Source of the DNA: Agrostemma githago
Taxonomy: Eukaryota; Streptophyta; Magnoliopsida; Caryophyllales; Caryophyllaceae
Assembly (NCBI GenBank): GCA_958450325.1
Contig: OY288251.1
Coordinates: forward strand, 13,782,001-13,846,000
Length of the DNA stretch: 64,000 bases
Direction of reading: 5' to 3'
Shown here piece after piece: positions 24,020 through 36,699 of the stretch (position 1 is its first letter; every line of letters starts with the position of its first letter). The translations under genes and the position numbers were made by a program. The notes below the pieces were generated by a model that saw only the letters and a program-made list of their open reading frames with translations, was not told the DNA's origin and ran no database searches.

Positions 24020-24200
24020 AGATTGAAACATCTTGGATATTATTGAAGACGCACTTAGCCAAAATCAAAACTTCACTGAAAGACAAAAAATAAATAAAAA
24101 AGAGGGGGTTAGTTAAAAGTACAAAAATTGAAATAAAATAATCACATATGTGCGATAGAATAACTGTAAAAAAACTATAAAATAACTGTTTATAAAACAC
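24020..24200. repeat. Direct repeat, copy 1 (copy 2 at 26885-27010)
   Basis: gaaacatcttggatattatt, then gaagacgcacttagcc, an A-rich stretch and ggttagtta, match gaaacatctagcatatcg, gagggcgcacccagc and ggttagtta at 26890-26970. The copies are 2.9 kb apart, in the same orientation and clearly diverged. They may mark an old element or a segmental duplication. Confidence 0.5.
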
Positions 24201-24766
24201 ATTAATTAATACTCCTACTTTTTTTTTTATATATATTTCTTCCCGCTTTTTAAGATTTGTGAGGGGTATTTAATTGAAACTTGAAGAAACATAAAAAAAA
24301 AAGGAGTATAATGTAATAACTGGAAACAATATAGAATAATAACCGCAATAATAGTATGGAATAATAACTGAAATAACATAATAGAATAACGGGCTGCAGA
24401 GACGGAATCCTGCTTGTTGGTTTTGGATTTCAAGTTATCTCGGCTGGTAGTCTCCATTTTGAACACAAAATTTTGAGAATTTAGCGAACACATCGAGAAA
24501 TCAGAATTGAACACGAAATTTGAAAGAAATAATTGAACAAATTGAATCAACAATTGAAGCAAAATTGAACAAAATAACACAAAATCAAACAAATTGAACG
24601 AGAAATCAAAATTTATAATTGAATCAACAATTGAAGCAAAATTTGAAAGAAATTGAATCAAACAACTAATACGAAATAACACGAAATTTTGAGAACTTAG
24701 CGAACACCTCGTGAAATCAGAATTGAACACGAAATTTGAGAGTAATTGAATAAATTGAACGAAATT

Positions 24767-25200
24767 GCTATTTCATACGCGAGTTTTACTACATTGCAGA
24801 CATTTTGTCATTTTTATTTCCGTGTTTGCCCTTTTCTTTTAAAAACCTCTCTTTGAAAAAACCATCATTTAACCTAGAAAAATTAATCCACCAATTCATC
24901 ATTATCGGAAGCTACCCGACTTGGAACAAGTAATGTAGATTATCTCGTTAATTATGCTATTAATTTCTCATTAATAGTTTAATTATATTGTTAATAATTA
25001 GGGTTTAGTAATCACGATATTTCGATCAACGTTGATTTGTTGGGTGCCGTGAGAGCGTGGCTGATGAGGGATGGTTGTGGGTCGCGGTGGTTAGTGGTGA
25101 TGGTGGATCTTGAACCCAGTGGGGGTTGGTGTCAGGGACTCATGGAGTCGTGGGTCCTTCGTTCCTTTTCTTTTTCTTTTTTTAATTTATTTTCTCTCTC

Positions 25201-25231
<31 letters not shown>

Positions 25232-25572
25232 AAATTTCTTATTTAATTTCATTGTAGCAATTTTTTTTAGTATTCGTACTTTTTGTACTTATCGATCTCA
25301 ATATTTGTCACACACATTTTGTATTTTATATTTTAATAGTAGTCATTTTATGTTCTTTTGTTTATTTACAAAGTATTTCAATCATATTTCCAATTGTATT
25401 TTATGTTATTAACTTGTTATGTTATTTTAATTTGGGAGATGAGGGTTCGGTGTTGATTGTGTGGGGACATTTCATATTATTTTTTGGTTCACTCTCAAAT
25501 GAGAGAGGAAATTGTTAGGGGCGAATCCGGAAATTGCGTGTACAATGAAGTAAAACACGTATATGAAATAGC
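24767..25572. mobile_element. ~0.8-kb TIR transposon, non-autonomous
   Basis: The left end gctatttcatacgcgagttt and the right end (inverse: gctatttcatatacgtgttt) are inverted copies continuing for about 40 bp (ttactacattgcaga versus ttacttcattgtaca). The interior has no transposase. It splits a region of repeated cgaaattgaa-type sequence that resumes on the other side. Confidence 0.65.
25200..25230. repeat. (TTA)n microsatellite
   Basis: About ten TTA units; the poly-Tyr frame over it is incidental. Confidence 0.95.
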
Positions 25573-26029
25573 ACGTCCCAAATTGAATCAACAATTGAAG
25601 CAAAATTGAACAAAATAACATGAAATCAAACAAATTGAATCAACGTGAAATCAGAATTGAAACGGAAATTGAAGCGAAAATTACCTGATTTTGATTCCGT
25701 GACCGATTCAAAAGATTTTGATTGTGGAGATTGTTTCAACATGTTCATTTTAACTTGAATTAAGCGGTTTGTGAAAGGATTTTGATTTCGTGAGTGATTT
25801 CAGTGAGTGATTTGGATTTCCTACGTGAGGGATTTTGATTTCGTTAAAGGTTTTGATTCAATGAATAGGGTTTGCGGTTTAGGTTTGAGTGTTCGACGCT
25901 TACCATTTGTTTCAAGTTTTAATCTTGGCCATTTAATGTAATTATATCTAATGACTGTGAAAGTAAAGTAAATTGTATGAAATTTGACATGAGTAAAAGA
26001 TCCTTATTCTACGTTTAACTTGTTAACTA

Positions 26030-26885
26030 CAATCTAATAATATGAAAATGTAATAATATATTATCAATTTTAGAATAATGTTATCTGATGTTACGTAGTT
26101 ATTCCAATCAATGTTGTCATGATCGAGATTCTTTTTTGGATCGACGATAGGGAGGGTAGAATGAATTGGTAGAATTGGTTCGTAGAATCGTAAGATTCTA
26201 CAAGCACACTCAATATAGTTTTTTTGTTTGGCAAAAACATACGATTGGAGATCAAATTACTCATTTATTAATATTTATTCATAATTAATGATTTTAATAG
26301 CATTTTATGTACTTGTTTCACTACTTAAAAGAAATTTGAATTTTAAGATGTCATTATATGAAAATATATATTAGTTTTTTTACTAAAAAATTGGATCGTA
26401 GGATCGTATTATTATCCTACCTTTAGAAAATTTCAAATTAATAGGATCGTAAGATTCTACAACCATGATTGAATCGTAAGATCCAGGATCGTTCAAGCAA
26501 ATTTAGATCGTAAAATTGTAGAATCATAGGGATCGAATCGCGATTCTGACAACAATGATTCAATGTAGAACTCAGTTATTAAATAAATAACTCGTGTTAC
26601 TGTATTAGGATGAAATTCAAATATAATTAACATTATAATAATATTATCAGATTTTACAAGTTATTCCAATGTAGAAACTCAGTTATCGTAATGAGTAACT
26701 CCTGTTATTATATTGGGCTGAAACTCAAATATAATCAATTTTAGAATAATGTTATTTGATTTTACGTAGTTTGTCCAATGTACTCAATTTCAATTTTAGA
26801 ATAATGTTATCCGATTTACGTAGTTTGTCCAATATGAAACTCAATTATTGTAATGAATAACTCGTGTTATTGTATTGGGATGAAA
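26030..26885. repeat. ~105-bp tandem repeat, about three diverged units
   Basis: The unit runs aaatataatcaattttagaa, taatgttatctgatttta, cgtagttattccaatgtag, aaactcagttattgtaatga, then ataactcgtgttattgtatt. The first unit is split by the MITE at 26109-26557. Confidence 0.75.
26109..26557. mobile_element. hAT-type MITE with empty site in adjacent repeats
   Basis: The ends caatgttgtcatgatcgaga and (inverse) cattgttgtcagaatcgcga are inverted copies. They are flanked by attccaat on the left and attcaat on the right. The neighbouring tandem units read agttattccaatgtagaaac without the insert, so they show the empty site. An 8-bp duplication with one later base loss fits hAT. Confidence 0.75.
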
Positions 26886-27646
26886 CATCTAGCATATCGT
26901 TATTGAGGGCGCACCCAGCAAAAAAATCTCCCTGAAAGAAAAAAAAAACAAAAAAAAGGAGGTTAGTTAACTGGTTATAAAACACAGTACCTAATACTAT
27001 AATGAAATAACTGCAAGAATAATATAGAGTAACCGCAACAATAGTACAGAATAACAGACATAATATAATAAAATAATTAGGGTTTCGGGTATTTCTGTTC
27101 TAAAATAATATGTAGTTATATTAAAGTTCATATTCAAGTATTTCATTGTTTATATTCAAGTATTGTAATGTTCATAATTTTGATTTTCAATCTTATAAGA
27201 AAAAATGACTCGAATAGTGTATTAAAACATGTGAAATAACACACAAACCCTAAAATTTACTCAAGAAAATCGATCGAAAACTAGATTACTAACAACAACA
27301 AAATCAAAAAAAAAATATATGCGAAAGTGAACAAAATCGATAAAATCGAAAATCAAAGTCAAAATAAAAAAGTATGAAAAAAATGAAATCAAAGATTTAA
27401 AGAGTGAAATTAACTTAACCTAAAAGTTTAATCTTGAGTGAAAATTGATTTGGGTGGGATATTAAATAACGGAATCGAGAGTTTCTGAAAAATTGAATCT
27501 TTAGAATGAAATCAAATTTGTGTATAAAGTAATGTAAAAGGGTAAAGTTGGAAAAAAATAGAATGAAATGAAATAGATGAATATACGTAAATAAGATGAA
27601 GTGAAAAGAAAGGTTTTATCTCATCCCTTTGATCTGTCAGATCTAA
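26558..27646. other. AT-rich intergenic DNA
   Basis: Tandem-repeat remainder, the second direct-repeat copy (26885-27010), then unassigned AT-rich sequence up to Helitron H2. No gene seen. Confidence 0.5.
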
Positions 27647-28475
27647 TCAATATATATTAATAAAGCAGGAACTTTTCGAGCGATATGATTGGTCTAAGTT
27701 TTTTAATATATTTTTTAAGTTAAATAAAGAATATAAAAATTTGTGTATGAAAAAAACCCTACTCTACTCAAGACTCGATTTTTTTAAAATTTAAATAAAG
27801 AATTTAGGAATTTGTATAAGAAAAAAAACAATCCCACTCCATTTAAGACTAAAATAATTATCACTATATAAACCGACGATTATCACCACGCAACAAAATT
27901 TGACAGCGAAATTACGATACTTAATATATATATATATCCTTTTTTTTTTTAAAGCAGAAGCATTTAAAGCTCTCACGTTCATCCACCTAAGCACAAATCT
28001 ACATGGCGCTTATGTGTCGAGCATTGGTGCATCTATGAAAAAGAGGCAGTTATTCAATTCTATATAGCTGTTATTTTTGGAGCAGTTAGTCGGTTTCTAC
28101 TGCAATAGTAACTTCTCCAATCTGAAATTAATTATATCAGTTATCACTACCACTTCTCCTTCATTCCCATTACTGATCACTGAAACTGTATCGGTATATC
28201 CTATACTAATTTTTATTCCTCATTAATTTCCAATTAATTACTTCTTCTAAAATCTCCAGTAAATTTCTCTCAATCAATCCCCTCAAAACTACCCAGTAAA
28301 ACCCGGTTTGACCAGGTGGCGTCACCACCGAAAAAGAGCAGGCGCTAAAGGCTGTTATATACTGAAAAGGATGGGAAACCAGAAAAAGCATCGATCCAAA
28401 TCCCTTTTGGTAGCTTTATTTTGAGTGATTCTTATTACAGTAGTTCTTAGGCGGTGGAATTGAGGTTTTAGTAGT

Positions 28476-29013
28476 ATGGCTGAGATGAGTAGTAAGAGAA
28501 GCAAAGAGGAGATGTAGATGGAATTCGAAGAAGATGAAGAAGAAGGAGGAGTGAAGCGGCAAAAGCGGGAGGATGAGGATGAGGATGCAACAATAGCAGT
28601 ATTTGAGAACCCACTCAACAAATCCTCCCACTCGCCTCCTAAGACGACTACGAACAATAGGAGGAGGAGGAGGACAACATGCATCTTGCTGCTGCTTTCC
28701 CACTCGCTTACACTACTCATAATCAGTCCTACTCCAACGACGATGATGACGCCGCCGCCTTGGCTCCGTCGAGATCCGCAAGGATTGCCCTTATCTCGAC
28801 ACCGTCAATCGCCAGGTTCCCCTCTTTCCTTTTCATTTTCTTTACCTTATTTCACCCCCTTCCCTTACTGGGTTACTGTTGGAATCCCCCCCTCCTTCCT
28901 GGGTATTAATTAGGTTCTGGATTTCAATTTCGTGAAATTATGCTCGGTTTCACTTCTACGCCTGCTTGGTTTGTGGTAAATATTACCAAGGCAGAGGCCC
29001 CAAATCACATGCA
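28476..29013 (+). pseudogene. Captured USP39/Sad1-like gene fragment (tri-snRNP-associated protein 2)
   Basis: This matches the start of the plant U4/U6.U5 tri-snRNP-associated protein 2 family, an inactive ubiquitin-protease-like splicing factor. The first piece starts at ATG 28476, has an in-frame TAG at 28515-28517, then an acidic stretch containing KRQKREDEDEDATIAVFENP. After frameshifts the frame gives EIRKDCPYLDTVNRQ (28771-28815), which ends at a GT donor at 28816. An acceptor precedes 28914. The second exon reads VLDFNF, then, after a small deletion, YACLVCGKYYQGRGPKSHA, the zinc-finger UBP motif. The exon-intron structure is kept, so the capture was from genomic DNA. Stop, frameshifts and truncation exclude function as this protein. 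Confidence 0.75.
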
Positions 29014-29747
29014 TTTTGTTACTTTCCCATGTTTCATTTTGGGTAATTGATGAAATTAGTTATTGTTTCTTGATTAATTGATGATTTTTGTATTTTTAGA
29101 TGAGAATAAACAGTTGATTATGGCAATTATGGAATGTCAGAATTTGGGTAAAATCATGTTATTAATGTCAAAATTAAAATGCATTGGATGATATTCTCAA
29201 GGGGATTTTTCACTCTCGGATTGTCGAGTTTGCTAATATTCATCCCGGGGTATACATTGATATCCCAATTCTATGAATAGACATAGTTTATTGTTAATTT
29301 AGTTGCCACTTTCGATATTTTGAGGATATCTTGGGTATTGTGTGAGATGGTTTTTCTCTCTAATTTGTGTTAAAGGGTACGATTGGCTAACTTTATGATA
29401 TTATTTGCTTTCAGAGGGTGAACTTCGTGAATTGTTCTATAAATCGAAGCAAGAATCTAATGTTTGTTCTGCAGCTTCTATAGAACTAAGGAACAATTGA
29501 TAAATCTGAAGCAGAAACTAAGGATCTGCAGCTTCTATATATATTCTAAGTATGTTCTATATATATTTATTTAATGTCAAGTGTTCCACAACTTCTAAGG
29601 ATTTGTAGGAACTACTTCCGGAATATCTTTACAACTCTATAAGTCGACTTCCCATGTTTTTTCATGGTTCCGACAAATATTCATATAAAAGGCAGGAGTT
29701 TCTTTACTCTTTACATCAGATTTTGACTGAGAATGTTTATTTCAGTT

Positions 29748-29893
29748 GAAGGAGAACGAGCGAAAATCAGTCGAAGAGAAAAACCCGATTGTGATGCAAG
29801 CGAATAAGCGACATCAGTTAATTGGCTAATTGATCACCAAAGATGAACTCATTCACAAAACCATTACAGGCCATTTAGACATTGTCGATAGAG
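29748..29893 (+). pseudogene. Exon-like coiled-coil fragment in H2, unidentified
   Basis: A splice acceptor (tatttcag) precedes LKENERKSVEEKNPIVMQAN, and the stretch ends at a donor (gatagag|gtattt). One stop (taa) interrupts it. Charged, helix-prone composition suggests a coiled coil. Other possible pieces lie near 29414-29500 and 30790-30960 (KMTFEEERLENKDD). I do not recognise the source gene. Confidence 0.4.
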
Positions 29894-30979
29894 GTATTTG
29901 TCTTCTTCAATTTTTTCATCCAATAGAAAAACATTCATGAAACCGTGATCTTTATGTCTAACGTGTTAACAGTATAGAGAATAAGGCCATAAAATGGCAA
30001 GAGTAACTTTCTTTCTATTTTCGAGTCAGTTTTGATGGTTACTTGGACAGAAAGTGTCATCCGAGTTCCAAAAATCGGCATAATGAGAGTCCTCACTTGA
30101 ATATATAACAATCAAAAGGTATATGTGCATGATTTCTTATCAAATCTTAAGATATACTTATATCTTCAATGAGGGTACTCATGACATTGATTTAAAACAT
30201 GTCATCATCAAAACTAACTCGAAAGTACTAAACTGCTAGAAAAATATCCGCCATTGAAGTAGATTATCTTTAGTTTACCATGAAAAGCCCTTACACGATT
30301 CACACTCAGTTATTTAGTGTATTATTTTATTATTTTGTTACTTGGCCCGTATTCGATAGATTTGCAGAAGTAACATGATAAACCTAGCATTCGATTTATG
30401 ATATTACGATTTAGTACCACAGTCCACCGAGTTGCCCGTTTTCAGCCCGCATTCGGGTTTAAGGAGCTTTTGTTGCTAATTTGGTACTCTTGATTGGTAT
30501 CCTTGGTTTTTAATGGGAATGTTTTGATGATTTTTAGTTTGTTAGTTATTACAAAGATGACTTCGTTGATGTGAGATAAAGATGACTTCGTTGTTTGTTT
30601 TACATTTTTTAGTTGGGTGGATTTTCTTTTATTTTCATTTCGATTTTTGTTTCAAGAGCAACTGGAAAGTTAATTACAGGCTTAACTTAAGTGATAATTT
30701 ATTTAGTGCAGATGGTTTAATTTCAGCGAAGTTTACGTCACTAATTTAAAATAAATGTTTCTCATCTTTATTTTGTAGGTACACAAATGCCGAAAATTGT
30801 GTTTTCATATGTCGAATGATAGCATTTGTAATATGTGCCACCTCAAGTTGTATAGGAAGATGACATTTGAGGAAGAAAGGTTAGAAAACAAGGATGATCA
30901 TGCTACAAAAGAACTACAACTTGCGAAATGAAGGTTGCTTACGACTAGGGAAAAACAAAAGGAGGCGTTGAATTCAAAA

Positions 30980-31050
30980 CTCCCTTCGTATCTTAATGTT
31001 GTGACTCTTTCAATAAAAATACTCCTTAAGATATTAAGATACAGAGGGTG
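30980..31050. mobile_element. Stowaway MITE, short
   Basis: actcccttcgtatcttaatg on the left mirrors catta-type sequence ending agatacagagggtgta on the right. About 70 bp, inside H2. Confidence 0.6.
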
Positions 31051-32017
31051 TAATATTTTTGTTTAAGTAATTGGCGTTATAGGGAATAACTAAGTTTGAC
31101 CATATGGGTAACTTGATTACATGGTTCCTCAAATTTTACAAAATACTATAGATATTTTTAAAAATAATACGACATATTATCTAATGAGTTAAAAGTAATG
31201 AGTGGGTTAATGAGAAGCCTCTAAATTCTTTAGTTTCAATATATAAAAGATAAGAGTTTTAGAGAGACAGTTCTTTATTTTCATATCAAGACATCTATGA
31301 GTCTAATCCGACTTTTGCTAAATAATTATATTGCTTTAGTTGTGGCCATGTATTCCCAACTTGCTAATTGTGTAACTTTCCTGTGTGACAAATAGATACA
31401 CTTCTAGCCCCCGGTGGACTGCAAAGAATTCGTTGTATGTTTAAGAACATGGACTTAGAAATTTTACAAATTCTTATGCTGGACTTTAGTGCATTACCCA
31501 CTACAAAAATTGTGTGAATTTTTAAGCTCCCACAATTTATTTTTCTGTGTTTTGCATCTTTTAATCTGTAATTTATTTGAATGTATATATGTTAAATTGT
31601 TAATTGAGTTTTGTCTTCTCATAATCTGTAACTTCTAAATTCTAATACAAGTATTAATTTTATATTGATGATAATTTTTTTTAAAACATGTTCAAGACCT
31701 TGACAGGGTTTGGGTTGGGTCGGATACGGGTTTGGGTTGGTGTGGTTATGGGCTGGTCGAATTTAGTACTCCGTATATGGCTTCACCTACTGATGTTAAA
31801 GCACATTTCATATCTTTTCCTTTTGGTTTTACAATCACTTTTTTGTTGCCTAATTTTCTACAGGAGTAATATTTATAAGAGTATAAAAAAGAAGCGATCA
31901 ATGGAGATGACGTAAGTTTTCAAAGTTGAAAATACCACATTTTCAAGTAATGAAGTTAAATCCTATCTTAACTTATACGGAGTATTGAACTGAGTCTTTT
32001 TTTTGTTAAAAGTGATA

Positions 32018-32105
32018 TTCCCTTCGTACCAAAATGATCTTCCCATGTTTTATTATATCCCTCCTAATGGATAAAAATAGGAACATTTTAGTGGTACGGA
32101 GGGAG
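32018..32105. mobile_element. Stowaway MITE nested in H2
   Basis: ttcccttcgtaccaaaatga mirrors tttagtggtacggagggag, flanked by TA at 32016-32017 and 32106-32107. 88 bp. Confidence 0.85.
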
Positions 32106-33243
32106 TAAATAGTATTGACAATTTGGCATTCATTTTATAGCATGCCATTTACTCTCTCTATTTACTTTTTTTTTTCTCTGATTTAATTTAACATGGTCTT
32201 TAAAGCAATACTTTGACGTCATTTAACCACTTATATAATTTAGAAGTAGGTTTTAAACTACTACTAAAATATCGGAGTATATATATTAATGAGTATTAAT
32301 TTTTCATGTTCTTTGTGCGGATTATTATTTAAATTACTTCTACTTTAAATATATAAAACACATCTTTAATACATCCGTGCAATTTTGCACGGGCAAAAAC
32401 TAGTATATAAGAGAGAGAGAGAGAAGGGATCATATAAGTTTCTTACCCCCTTATAAGTCCATAAGGCTCAATATCAACTCTTGGATCAAAGCAATATGGA
32501 TGGTTGAGATGTAGTTTATTATTTAATTTGAAAAAAAAAAGTTCAACCTATGCCAACCCCTTTTTTTCCACTCTCAATATTCTCACCATATTAATGACCT
32601 CTTTTTCCCACCCTTCACCCTCATTATTCCATTCACTCAATATTCATTCAATCAGTTTTCATTACTCAATATTCACTCCATACAATCTTCATTCCTCAAT
32701 ATTCTTAGACTCACTATTCACTCCATTACTCACACCATCCGTCTTTATCTTCATTATTCATCACACCATTCAGTACCTTGTTCCTGACATTATCTCTTTC
32801 GATTGATTTTATCTCTTTTTACAGGTAAAGTTTCGTTCTCTAATTAGATTGTGCGTATTTTCTTCTTATATTTAGTATAATTTGGGGATTTGTTGTTTAA
32901 TTACACGAATTTAGGGTTTTTTTTTGCGAAATTAGGGTTTTTGTACAAATTGGGGATTTTGCGTTTAATCGTGGTTTTCTAGTTTAATTTCGAATTTCTT
33001 GTTAAATTGGAATTTTTCTATTTGAGAATTTGATGTCTAATCAATTTTTGGTGGTAATATTGTTGTTAATCAATTTCTTAGGGTTGTGTTTAGTGAGTTC
33101 TTGATGGGGTTTTTGTTCATTCCATCAATAAAATTGGTGGTCATATTTTTCTTAATCAATTTTGTAGTATCATGTTTACTGAATTTTTTGGGGCTATTAG
33201 ATCTTCGTGTTTAGTTAAAATATTAGTCAGATTCTTCAATTTA

Positions 33244-33380
33244 GGTTTTACCCAATTTGAATTTTGTCATCATGATCTATATAAATTGTTTAGGATTGAA
33301 TTTTTCTTCAATTTTAGGTTTTACCCAATTTGAATTTTGTCATGATCTATATAAATTGTTTAGGATTGAATTTTTATTGT
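33244..33380. repeat. ~68-bp tandem duplication
   Basis: ggttttacccaatttgaatt through attgtttaggattgaatttt occurs twice in succession, with a 3-base difference (catcatgat / catgat). Confidence 0.9.
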
Positions 33381-33804
33381 TTTGGGTGTTTTGGGATGAA
33401 TTTAATTTCTGGGTTTGTTTGTTTGTTTATTTGAATTAGGGATATGATTTGGGATGAATTTAATTTCTGGGTTCATTGTTTTAATGATCTGGGTTTGTTT
33501 GTTTGAATTTTTGTTCGTTTATGGGTTTATTCTTCATTATGTTTTTGATTTTTATTGTCCGTTTACTCATTTTTCTTTTTTTTTGTCATTGAAATTGTTT
33601 CCGTCTTCATTTTTTAATTAAATGTTTTTCAATTAATATAGTATATATATATAGTTCAATTAATATAGTATTTGTTTTTCCAATTAATAATTGCAGATTT
33701 TTTATGACAATTAAGAATTAAAAATGGAGATGAAGACTAAGAGAAAGAATTAAAAATGGAGATGAAGACCGAACGAGCTTTGTAAATGAGTTGTTTTTTA
33801 TATA

Positions 33805-34260
33805 TATTTGTAACTTCAGTTCACATATTTTGTAACTTTATTTCATATATTTTATAAATTTAGATCGTACATTGTAAGTTCAGTCCATATATTCGTAACT
33901 TCAGTTCACATATTTTATAACTTCAGATCATACATTGTAACTTCAGTCCATATATTTGTAACTTCAGTTCACATATTTTGTAACTTCAGTTCACATATTT
34001 TGTAACTTCAGTTCACATATTTTATAACTTCAGATCGTACATTGTAACTTCAGTCCATATATTTGTAACTTCAGTTCACATATTTTGTAACTTCAGTTCA
34101 CATATTTTGTAACTTTAGATCGTATACTGTAACTTCAATTCTAATCAGTTCATATAACTTTACATATTTTTATAACTTCAGTTTATATATCATGTAACTC
34201 CAGTTCATGTATTTTGTAACTTCATATCATATATTGTAACTCCAATCATGTTTTATAACT
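33805..34260. repeat. Minisatellite of 'gtaacttcagttcacatatt' units
   Basis: About 20 units of 20-25 bp with alternating subtypes: cagttcacatattt, cagatcgtacatt and cagtccatatatt. The alternation gives a higher-order period of roughly 70-95 bp. Non-coding. Confidence 0.9.
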
Positions 34261-34772
34261 TTACATTAAAAAAAAAAAATCTAATGAACCGACTTTATTT
34301 ACACGTGATTTTTGAAGCACACGAAAAAATACAATAAATTACTTTAATAATTTAATGTGTAATTTTAATCACATTTTGGGTAACTTTAGTAACTTATTAA
34401 CAACCTACCGAGTAAGTTTAATATAATAATACTAGGTAAAAGTAACAAAATATTGACTAACTTTGAACAATTATATATGTATTTTGGTTAAGTTTAATAT
34501 AATACTAGGTAAAATTAACAAAATATTGACTACCTTTGAGCATTAATATATGTATTTTGGTTTACCCAAAAAACTAAATAATCAATATTTAGACAATCAT
34601 GGGAAAATGAAGCTCCTTAAATGTTATATGTTCTTTTTCTTTTTCTTTTTTTTTTGTTGCATTGAACATCCCCCACTATACATCAAATCTTAGCCCTTCA
34701 TTTATCATCATCCAAGAGTTAATATGAGAACTTATGAACTTAAAAAACTTGGTGACTTTATGAGAACCCTTT

Positions 34773-34788
<16 letters not shown>

Positions 34789-34813
<25 letters not shown>

Positions 34814-36258
34814 TTGATACTTTTTTCGAGCAATATGATTGGTCTGTTTCATCAAAACTCGATTCAGGAAAATATCATAAATAATAAAGAAAATCAAGTA
34901 GAGAATCTTTTAATTATTATAATAATGTTTATATATTTAATTTATTATATCAATGTGATGTTTTAACATTTAAAGTAAACACTTTTAAGTTTCATTTAAC
35001 ATAACGTAACAAAAATATACAAATGAAATAGTTAAGTTTTGTGGTATAAAATAATTTCATTAGTGTCAAATTTCATATTATTTATTCGAAAAAGTGATGA
35101 ATCTATTATTAAATGTAAACTTAAGTTAAATTGTCTCATATCGAAAATTTATACTCCGTACTATAATGTGACAGAATTCTATTATATAAATAAGATTAAT
35201 TATTCGTTCTTAGATATTAACCAAAAATCTTTTGAGTCTTAAAAAATCTCTTAAGACTATAAAGTTAAGTAAAATTATCTCACATCGAAAAATTATAATG
35301 AGGTCATAGATTTCTCTTATATAAATAAGAGTAATAATTCGTTATTAGATATTAACCAAAAAAATTTTAAGTCATAAAATGAATTTAAAAAGAATTTTTT
35401 TAGACTATAATCCAAATCTTTTAATTCATACTAAAAAATTCTAAAAATATAAGATTAAAATTTTGAATTTTTTAAAATAATTAATAATTAATAATAAAAA
35501 TAAAATTATTATTATTGTTATTATCCTAATACAAGTAGATATTTTATTAATTTTTCATTATGATAAATAAGAGTAATCGATCGCCCTTAGATATCAACCA
35601 AAAAATTATCCCTCATCGAAAATTATAAGAATGTGATGGAATATTATATTATAAATAAGAGTAATCAATCGTCCTTAGCTATCAACCAAAAATGTAAGAA
35701 AATAAGATTATCAACTACATCGCTTGGTCCTAAGACTCTAACGTGGTGAGCATCTACAATTATACATATGAAGTCGTAATTTTCAACTTTACTATCATTT
35801 CAAATGCGTTCATAATTGTACTACTATAAATAAGGGTATGCATCGTTACTTTAACTGACAACATTCATTATTATAACTTGTGCGATGATGATGACAAATT
35901 TGTTTTTTTATCACATGTTCCATCGTTGTTAATTGTAATATGTTCTTATTTTACCTAGTGAATATTTATATCTACGTATATTTATGTGCAAGGTACTTTA
36001 ATTAGTCTTTCATTCTAACCACATTGCACCATATATAATGACTATAATTTAATTTGACGTTTATTGCATATATCTCTGATCACATTCACGTATGTGTGTA
36101 ATATTTATTTACTATTACTATTAGGCATACTCTTACCTTCGACTGATTCTCTATTATTGTGCAGTCTCACCAATTTATGTAAATGTAATCATCCAACTTA
36201 GTATCCTTATCAATGTCACTAACAAGCAGCCCGTGCATCGCACGGGCTTTCCAACTAG
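34789..36258 (+). mobile_element. Non-autonomous Helitron H3 (same family as H1)
   Basis: The 3' end gcccgtgcatcgcacgggc (36229-36247), plus tttccaa and CTAG before T, is identical to that of H1. The 5' region starts TC(TA)n and then ttcgagcaatatgattggtc, and the internal units match H1 (aaaattataatgaggt, ataagagtaat). It is 1.5 kb with no coding capacity. The exact 5' end is blurred by a TC/TA microsatellite. Confidence 0.8.
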
Positions 36259-36313
36259 TGGCTAGGAAAGCGAGGTAAATTGTATAGAATTTGAAGGATG
36301 TAAAAGATCCTAC

Positions 36314-36511
<198 letters not shown>

Positions 36512-36699
36512 ATCTTCCGTAAAAGATAGGCCCATGTAAAAGATAGGCCCATGTTTCACTGGTTTGTAATCTTTAAACCATCGATGGTTCTACACACATG
36601 CGTGCGTAGCATCCGAGTCAATTCACCATGTAACACTGTCATCCTACACATAGAATACCTCACAAATCAATGGCACATAATTCTCAACCAAATTAAAAC

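Larger units (their letters stand above)
23151..24766. other. AT-rich intergenic DNA
   Basis: No gene recognised. Contains the aataact minisatellite (23690-23990) and one copy of a direct repeat also found near 26885. Confidence 0.5.
27647..32403 (+). mobile_element. Non-autonomous Helitron H2 with captured gene pieces
   Basis: The 5' end is at A|TC (27647), reading tcaatatatattaataaagc and then aacttttcgagcgatatgat, shared with H1 and H3. The 3' end has the hairpin ccgtgcaa-tt-ttgcacgg (32375-32392), then gcaaaaa and CTAG at 32400-32403 before T. No Rep/helicase is encoded. It carries part of a USP39-like gene, at least one other exon-like piece, and two Stowaway MITEs. Pairing this 5' end with this 3' end is an inference from order and family likeness. 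Confidence 0.68.
32404..34788. other. Probable TIR-bounded AT-rich element between two Helitrons
   Basis: The left edge (gagagagagagaagggatca, then aactcttggat) is an imperfect inverted copy of the right edge (atccaagagtt, then agaacccttttctctctctc). This covers roughly 100 bp at each end. The interior contains a 68-bp duplication and a minisatellite. No gene was found; whether this is one transposon is uncertain. Confidence 0.4.

Noticed and set aside
25037..25412. Overlapping frames with Phe/Tyr-rich tails
   Set aside because: They lie in the interior of a TIR element and run over a TTA microsatellite.
28518..28913. Expressed small acidic protein
   Set aside because: The frame is a truncated, frameshifted piece of a USP39-like gene that runs into a retained intron.
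31498..31520. CACTA terminus (cactacaaaaattgtg)
   Set aside because: No matching inverted end or target duplication nearby.
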